Positions 27,004 to 32,071 of a DNA stretch of 32,071 bases are shown one piece after another (positions within the stretch are counted from its first letter, which is position 1; the number at the start of each line of letters is the position of its first letter). A model generated the notes under the pieces. It searched no databases. It saw only the letters and a list, made by a program, of their open reading frames with translations, and was not told the origin of the DNA. The DNA is from Hyphomonadaceae bacterium (GTDB lineage: Bacteria; Pseudomonadota; Alphaproteobacteria; Caulobacterales; Aquidulcibacteraceae): NCBI GenBank assembly GCA_021731005.1, contig JAKFYF010000002.1, positions 1 through 32,071 of the forward strand. Direction: 5' to 3'. The translations under genes were made by a program, and so were the position numbers.

Positions 27004-27387
27004 CTACTTCTTCCCCCGCTCGCTCCAATACACCGCGAGCTTGTTGCCATCGGGATCGCGGAAATAAGCGAAATCGCCGAACGCGCCGCGCGCGCCGGGC
27101 TCGCCTTCGCTGACGCAGCCGAGCGAAAGCGCCTTCGCGTGGAGGCGCGCGACATCTTCCTTCGCGTCGAGGCTGATTGCCAGCATGCCGCCATTGCTGG
27201 CGACCGCGGGCGCGCCGTCATAGGGCCGCGTCACCATCAGCATCGCGCCGGAGCCCAGCCGATACATCTGCCCGTGCGGTGTCGGAAACAAACGCTTGCC
27301 GCCAAGCTCGGCGGTGAGCGCATCGTAGAAGGCGCAGGCGCGCTCGAAATCGTTGGTTCCGAGACAGATGTAACCGATGGCGGGCAT
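27004..27387 (-). CDS. VOC-family (glyoxalase/bleomycin resistance-like) protein
   Basis: MPAIGYICLGTNDFERACAFYDALTAELGGKRLF...GAFGDFAYFRDPDGNKLAVYW. Confidence 0.92.
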   Translation of the reverse strand: MPAIGYICLGTNDFERACAFYDALTAELGGKRLFPTPHGQMYRLGSGAMLMVTRPYDGAPAVASNGGMLAISLDAKEDVARLHAKALSLGCVSEGEPGARGAFGDFAYFRDPDGNKLAVYWSERGKK

Positions 27388-27422
27388 GGGGGTTTCCTTT
27401 CGCGTTTTCAGGCGCGAACATA

Positions 27423-27448
27423 CCCTTCTCCCCTTGGGGGGAGAAGGG
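27423..27448. repeat. Intergenic hairpin CCCTTCTCCCC-TTGG-GGGGAGAAGGG
   Basis: Perfect 11-bp inverted repeat between sdhA stop and VOC start. Confidence 0.85.
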
Positions 27449-27469
27449 ACGCGGCCCCCGCTGCCGCGC

Positions 27470-29257
27470 TCAATACACCCGCTTCTTCGGCGGGATCGGC
27501 TCTACATCATTCGTCAACGTGTTCGAGTGCACCGGGCGATAGTCGATCCGCACGGCGCCGCTGCTCGCATCGAGCCACGCGAGCGTGTGCTTCATCCATT
27601 TCACATCATCGCGCTCCGGAAAATCCTCGCGAGCGTGGGCGCCGCGGCTTTCGGTGCGATTGGCGGCGCCGCCAACGGTGACCACCGCCTGCGCCATCAG
27701 ATTGTCGAATTCCAGCGTTTCCACCAGATCGGTGTTCCAGATCAGCGAGCGGTCGGTGACGGACACATCCGGCGCTTCGTTCCAGAGTTTCGCCATGCGC
27801 GCGACGCCTTCGTTCAGCACTTCCCCGGTGCGATAGACCGCGCACGTATCCTGCATGGTGCGTTGCATCTTTTCGCGCAGCTTCGCGGTGGGGGCAGCGC
27901 CCTTGGCATTGCGGAAGCGATCGAAGCGCGCGAGGTGGTCCTCGCCTGCGTACTTCGGCAACGAAGCTTGCGACGCGTTCGCCTTCAGCGTCTCGCCGCA
28001 ACGCAGGCCCACCGCGCGGCCAAACACCACCAGATCGATCAGCGAGTTCGAGCCCAGCCGGTTGGCGCCGTGCACCGATACGCACGCCGCTTCCCCCACC
28101 GCCATCAGGCCGGGCACGACGCAGTCAGGATCGCCGTTCGCCTTGGTCAGCGCTTCGCCGTGATAGTTCGTCGGGATGCCGCCCATATTGTAGTGCACGG
28201 TTGGCAGCACGGGGATCGGCTGGCGTGTGACATCGACGCCGGCGAAAATCTTGGCGCTTTCCGAGATTCCAGGCAGGCGCTGGTGCAGGATGGCCGGATC
28301 GAGATGATCCAGGTGCAGGAAGATGTGGTCCTTGTTCGGTCCCACGCCGCGGCCTTCGCGGATTTCCAGCGTCATGGCGCGGCTGACCATGTCGCGCGGC
28401 GCGAGATCCTTTACCGTCGGCGCATAGCGCTCCATGAAGCGCTCGCCGTTGGCATTGGTGAGATAGCCGCCCTCCCCGCGCGCGCCTTCGGTGATCAGGC
28501 ACCCGGCCGGGAAAATGCCTGTGGGGTGGAATTGCACGAATTCCATGTCCTGCAGCGGCAAGCCCGCGCGCAACACCATGGCATTGCCGTCGCCAGTGCA
28601 GGTGTGCGCGGAGGTGCAGGAATAATAAGCGCGCCCGTAGCCGCCGGTGGCCAGCACCACCTTTTGCGCGCGGAAGCGATGCAGCGTGCCGTCGTCAAGC
28701 TTCCAGGCGGTGACGCCGCGGCAGACGCCCTCCTCCATGATCAGATCAAGCGCGAAATACTCGATGAAGAACTCGACGCTGTGCTTGAGCGATTGGCCGT
28801 ACATGGTGTGCAGCATGGCGTGGCCGGTGCGGTCGGCCGCCGCACACGTGCGTTGCACCGGGGCTTCGCCATAATTTCGCGTCATGCCGCCGAAGGCGCG
28901 CTGATAGATTTTGCCTTCCTCGGTGCGCGAGAACGGCACGCCCCAATGTTCGAGCTCGTACACGGCGGCGGGCGCGTTCTTGGTGAGATATTCGATGGCG
29001 TCCTGATCGCCCAGCCAGTCCGAACCCTTGACGGTGTCGAACATGTGCCATTTCCAATCGTCCTCGCCCATATTGCCGAGCGCTGCGGAGATGCCGCCTT
29101 GCGCGGCCACGGTGTGCGAGCGCGTGGGAAACACTTTGGTGACGCACGCGGTTTTCAGCCCCGCTTGCGCGCAGCCGAGCGCGGCGCGCAAGCCGGAGCC
29201 CCCGGCGCCGACGACAACGACGTCGTAGGTGTGGTCGATCCAGGAATAGGCAGGCAA
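27470..29257 (-). CDS. sdhA: Succinate dehydrogenase flavoprotein subunit
   Basis: [101 protein letters not shown]. Confidence 0.98.
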   Translation of the reverse strand: MPAYSWIDHTYDVVVVGAGGSGLRAALGCAQAGLKTACVTKVFPTRSHTVAAQGGISAALGNMGEDDWKWHMFDTVKGSDWLGDQDAIEYLTKNAPAAVYELEHWGVPFSRTEEGKIYQRAFGGMTRNYGEAPVQRTCAAADRTGHAMLHTMYGQSLKHSVEFFIEYFALDLIMEEGVCRGVTAWKLDDGTLHRFRAQKVVLATGGYGRAYYSCTSAHTCTGDGNAMVLRAGLPLQDMEFVQFHPTGIFPAGCLITEGARGEGGYLTNANGERFMERYAPTVKDLAPRDMVSRAMTLEIREGRGVGPNKDHIFLHLDHLDPAILHQRLPGISESAKIFAGVDVTRQPIPVLPTVHYNMGGIPTNYHGEALTKANGDPDCVVPGLMAVGEAACVSVHGANRLGSNSLIDLVVFGRAVGLRCGETLKANASQASLPKYAGEDHLARFDRFRNAKGAAPTAKLREKMQRTMQDTCAVYRTGEVLNEGVARMAKLWNEAPDVSVTDRSLIWNTDLVETLEFDNLMAQAVVTVGGAANRTESRGAHAREDFPERDDVKWMKHTLAWLDASSGAVRIDYRPVHSNTLTNDVEPIPPKKRVY

Positions 29258-29258
29258 G

Positions 29259-29621
29259 TCAGACTCCGAAATTCACGGCCAGCACGGCGAAAATCGCGCC
29301 CGCGCCGAGCGCCAGCGGCACGAGAGCGTTCAGCACCAGCAGCAGCACTTTGGTTGTAGGCTTGGCGATATAGTCGAGCACCACTTCCTGCATGCCAAGC
29401 TGCATATGGTAGAGCCCGAACACAAGTAGAAGGATGGTCGCCACCGCATTGACCGGATGGGACAGAAAATCGATCGCCGACGTGTATCCGCCACCCCGCA
29501 GCGAGACCGCCGCGGCGATCACGAACCAGGGGCCGAGCAGCAAGAGCGCAAGCGCGGTGAAACGTTGTGCAATGAAATGGCCAGAGCCTTCGCGGGCGGC
29601 GCCGCGGGAATGGGAGGTCAT
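29259..29621 (-). CDS. sdhD: Succinate dehydrogenase hydrophobic membrane anchor
   Basis: [41 protein letters not shown]; between sdhC and sdhA; start MTSHSRG at 29621. Confidence 0.92.
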   Translation of the reverse strand: MTSHSRGAAREGSGHFIAQRFTALALLLLGPWFVIAAAVSLRGGGYTSAIDFLSHPVNAVATILLLVFGLYHMQLGMQEVVLDYIAKPTTKVLLLVLNALVPLALGAGAIFAVLAVNFGV

Positions 29622-29625
29622 GGCG

Positions 29626-30024
29626 TCAGGCTCCGAAGGTCGCGAGCGCCCACACGCCGAACGGCGCCGCGAGGGCAAACAGAATAGCGAACCAGGCGCT
29701 GGAATCGGCGTCGGAAGGATTGAGGCCGCGTCCGAAATCGAACACCAGATGCCGCACGCCATTGGCGAGGTGGTAGGCGAAGGCAGCGATGGTCAGATAG
29801 AGCCCCGCTTGTCCCCAGGGCGAAGCCAGCAACGCTTGCACCGGGGCATACATCTCCGCCCCGCCCGCCACCGCCATCAGCCACAGCGCAAGGAGGATCG
29901 TTGCGCCGTAAAGCGCGATGCCGGTGAGGCGGTGCAGGATCGAGCTGGCCATGGTGATGTGCCAGCGCCAGACCTGCAGATGCGGGGATACGGGTCGTTG
30001 TCGCGGGCGGGTAGCGCCAGCCAT
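29626..30024 (-). CDS. sdhC: Succinate dehydrogenase cytochrome b556 subunit
   Basis: RPVSPHLQVWRWHITMASSILHRLTGIALYG, YHLANGVRHLVFDFGRGL. Confidence 0.95.
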   Translation of the reverse strand: MAGATRPRQRPVSPHLQVWRWHITMASSILHRLTGIALYGATILLALWLMAVAGGAEMYAPVQALLASPWGQAGLYLTIAAFAYHLANGVRHLVFDFGRGLNPSDADSSAWFAILFALAAPFGVWALATFGA

Positions 30025-30235
30025 GCGCGCCTCTTAGGTGAGCAAATCAGCGCGCGGACATTAGGCGGGACGGCGGGGGTGTCAATTCGCCGAGGCGCTC
30101 AATTTGCCTGCTTCGCCCAGCTCGCCTAAGCTCCCGCCAGAGCGGCGGGCTTCAAACTATCGCATCGCTGTTGACCGAAACAGCTCTTGGCCGCTTCGGT
30201 TGCATGGCGGGCAGGGCCCCGTGGGAGAGCCAATC

Positions 30236-31984
30236 GTGATTCGCATTGTTGTTGCCGCGTTCGCCGCCCTCCTTCTCGGCGCACCGCCGGCTGCGGCGCA
30301 ATCGCGCGCGGACGCGCGCCTCGACGCGTTGCTGCTCGACTATGAGCAGTCCGACCGCAGCGTCGATCCGATCACCTCGGGCTTCGAAGGCGGCGGCGAG
30401 GCGCTTTCGCGCTTGCCAGACGTGACGCCCGAGGCGCAGGCGCGCTCGCGCGCGGCGCTTGCGAACCTGGCGGCGCGTCTGGAGCAAGTCCGGCCGCAAC
30501 CACTCAGCGCCGGGGCCCAACTCAATCGAACACTGCTGCTACGGCTGATCGGCGAGCGCATCGAGGGCCTCGATTTCGACGAATCGCGCGCGCCGTTCGG
30601 CAATAGCGGCGGCTTCTTCGGCACTGGCGATTATCTGGCGCGCACCACGCCGGTGCGTTCCGCCACCGACGCCGAGGCGTGGATCGCGCGGCTGCGGGCT
30701 TTGCCCGGCTACCTCGACGCCAACATCGCCAATGCGCGCCGCGGGGTGACCACCGGCTTCACCCAGCCGCGCATCGTCGTCGAGCGTGCGCTGGAGTTGG
30801 CGCGCGCGCAGCGAACCAGCGCGGCCGAGACGCTAGTGCTGCCGTTCGCGCAATTTCCCGATACCGTCCCCGCCGCCGCGCAGGAAGAGTATCGCCGCCG
30901 CGCGCGTGCGATCATCAGCGAGGCCATCCTGCCCGCGCACGACCGCGTGATCGCGTTTCTGGAGCGCGAATATTTGCCAGCGGCGCGCCCGGCGCTTGCC
31001 GCGCGCAGCCTGCCAAACGGCGAGGCCTATTATCGCTATCTCGTGCGCCAACACACCACCACGACGATGACGCCCGATGAAATCCACGCTCTGGGCCTGT
31101 CCGAAGTGCGCCGCATCCGCAGTGAAATGGACACTGTGATCCGCGAGGCTGGATTTCAAGGCTCGTTCGCGCAGTTTCAAAACTTTCTCCGCACCGACCC
31201 GCGTTTCTATGCGCACACGCCGCAGGAATTGATTGAAAAAGCCGCCGAGATCGCCAAGCGCGCCGACGATCAATTGCCTCGCTTGTTCGCAACCTTGCCG
31301 CGCCTGCCCTACGGCGTGCGTGAGATCCCGCGCGAGGAAGCCGAGGGCTCAACCACCGCCTATTACCAGCAAGGCAGCCGCGCATTGGGCGTGGCCGGCG
31401 GCTACATGGTCAACACGCTGCGGCTCGATCAGCGCCCGCTCTACGAATTGCCGGCGCTCACCCTGCATGAGGCCGTGCCCGGCCATCATTTGCAGATTTC
31501 GCTCGCGCAGGAAGCCGGCGAACTCCCCTATTTCCGGCGCACCAATTACATCACCGCGTTCGGCGAGGGCTGGGGGCTCTATGCGGAATCGCTCGGCGTG
31601 GAGATGGGCATCTATCGCACGCCGTATGAGCGTTTCGGCCGGCTTTCCTACGAGATGTGGCGCGCCTGCCGGCTGGTGGCCGACACCGGCTTGCATTGGC
31701 TCGGCTGGGACATCGAGCAGGCACGCGCCTGTTTTACCGAGAACTCGGCGCTCTCGCCGCACAACATCCAAACTGAACTCGAGCGCTATATTGCCACGCC
31801 GGGCCAAGCGCTTGGCTACAAGATCGGCGAGTTGCGCTTGCAGGCGCTGCGGCGCGAGGCGGAAGCAGCGCTCGGCGAACGCTTCGACGTGCGCTTGTTT
31901 CACGACGTGGTGCTGGGCGCGGGCTCGGTGCCGCTGGATGTGCTGGAAACGCGCGTGCGGGCTTGGGTGGCGTCGCGGCGTTAA
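30236..31984 (+). CDS. DUF885 family protein (predicted zinc metallopeptidase-like, exported)
   Basis: Signal VIRIVVAAFAALLLGAPPAAAQ; YRYLVRQHTTTTMTPDEIHALGLSEVRRI; LTLHEAVPGHHLQI; FGEGWGLYAESLGVEMG; GTG start at 30236. Confidence 0.92.
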   Translation: MIRIVVAAFAALLLGAPPAAAQSRADARLDALLLDYEQSDRSVDPITSGFEGGGEALSRLPDVTPEAQARSRAALANLAARLEQVRPQPLSAGAQLNRTLLLRLIGERIEGLDFDESRAPFGNSGGFFGTGDYLARTTPVRSATDAEAWIARLRALPGYLDANIANARRGVTTGFTQPRIVVERALELARAQRTSAAETLVLPFAQFPDTVPAAAQEEYRRRARAIISEAILPAHDRVIAFLEREYLPAARPALAARSLPNGEAYYRYLVRQHTTTTMTPDEIHALGLSEVRRIRSEMDTVIREAGFQGSFAQFQNFLRTDPRFYAHTPQELIEKAAEIAKRADDQLPRLFATLPRLPYGVREIPREEAEGSTTAYYQQGSRALGVAGGYMVNTLRLDQRPLYELPALTLHEAVPGHHLQISLAQEAGELPYFRRTNYITAFGEGWGLYAESLGVEMGIYRTPYERFGRLSYEMWRACRLVADTGLHWLGWDIEQARACFTENSALSPHNIQTELERYIATPGQALGYKIGELRLQALRREAEAALGERFDVRLFHDVVLGAGSVPLDVLETRVRAWVASRR

Positions 31985-32071
31985 ATTTCCCCGAAGGCGC
32001 GCCCGTATGCGAGGCGTCCGGCGTGCACCGGCCAAAGCGCGCATCCTATCAGACCGAAGCGCTCCCCCTCC

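Noticed and set aside
26390-27028. 212-aa minus-strand ORF over the repeat region
   Set aside because: Includes translated REP-like repeats and is antisense to the Excalibur gene; no domain.
27377-29359. 660-aa plus-strand ORF
   Set aside because: Antisense shadow of sdhA in high-GC DNA; Arg/His/Ala-rich with no recognisable motif.
30133-30149. CCCGCC-AGAGC-GGCGGG hairpin upstream of DUF885 as another REP unit
   Set aside because: Lacks the GGACC flank and the 7-4-7 geometry; no U-tract for a terminator.

Overview
High-GC chromosomal window from what looks like an alphaproteobacterium, possibly Caulobacterales or Hyphomonadaceae (inferred from gene content and style only). About 32 protein-coding genes are supported and most are housekeeping: a TrmH-like RNA methyltransferase, rlmN, murI, rsmB, rpe, heparinase II/III family, sdhB and a separate sdhCDA cluster, creD, AsmA, GST, DUF885. 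Accessory or unusual content includes: a hicAB toxin-antitoxin pair with a readable promoter/operator; an orphan RTX calcium-binding protein; an EamA/DMT transporter split by a frameshift with an ATGA overlap; a lone DUF262-DUF1524 (GmrSD-like) putative restriction protein next to a zinc PLC/P1-nuclease-like protein fused to a DUF4332 helix-hairpin-helix tail; an MBL-fold protein that seems to have lost its metal ligands; and a family of small structured repeats (GGACC + 7-bp stem + 4-nt loop + 7-bp stem, with the stem sequence differing between copies) at three loci, two of them head-to-head BIME-like composites. No CRISPR array, rRNA, tRNA or transposase was recognised. All family calls come from reading motifs in the translations; no database search was run.
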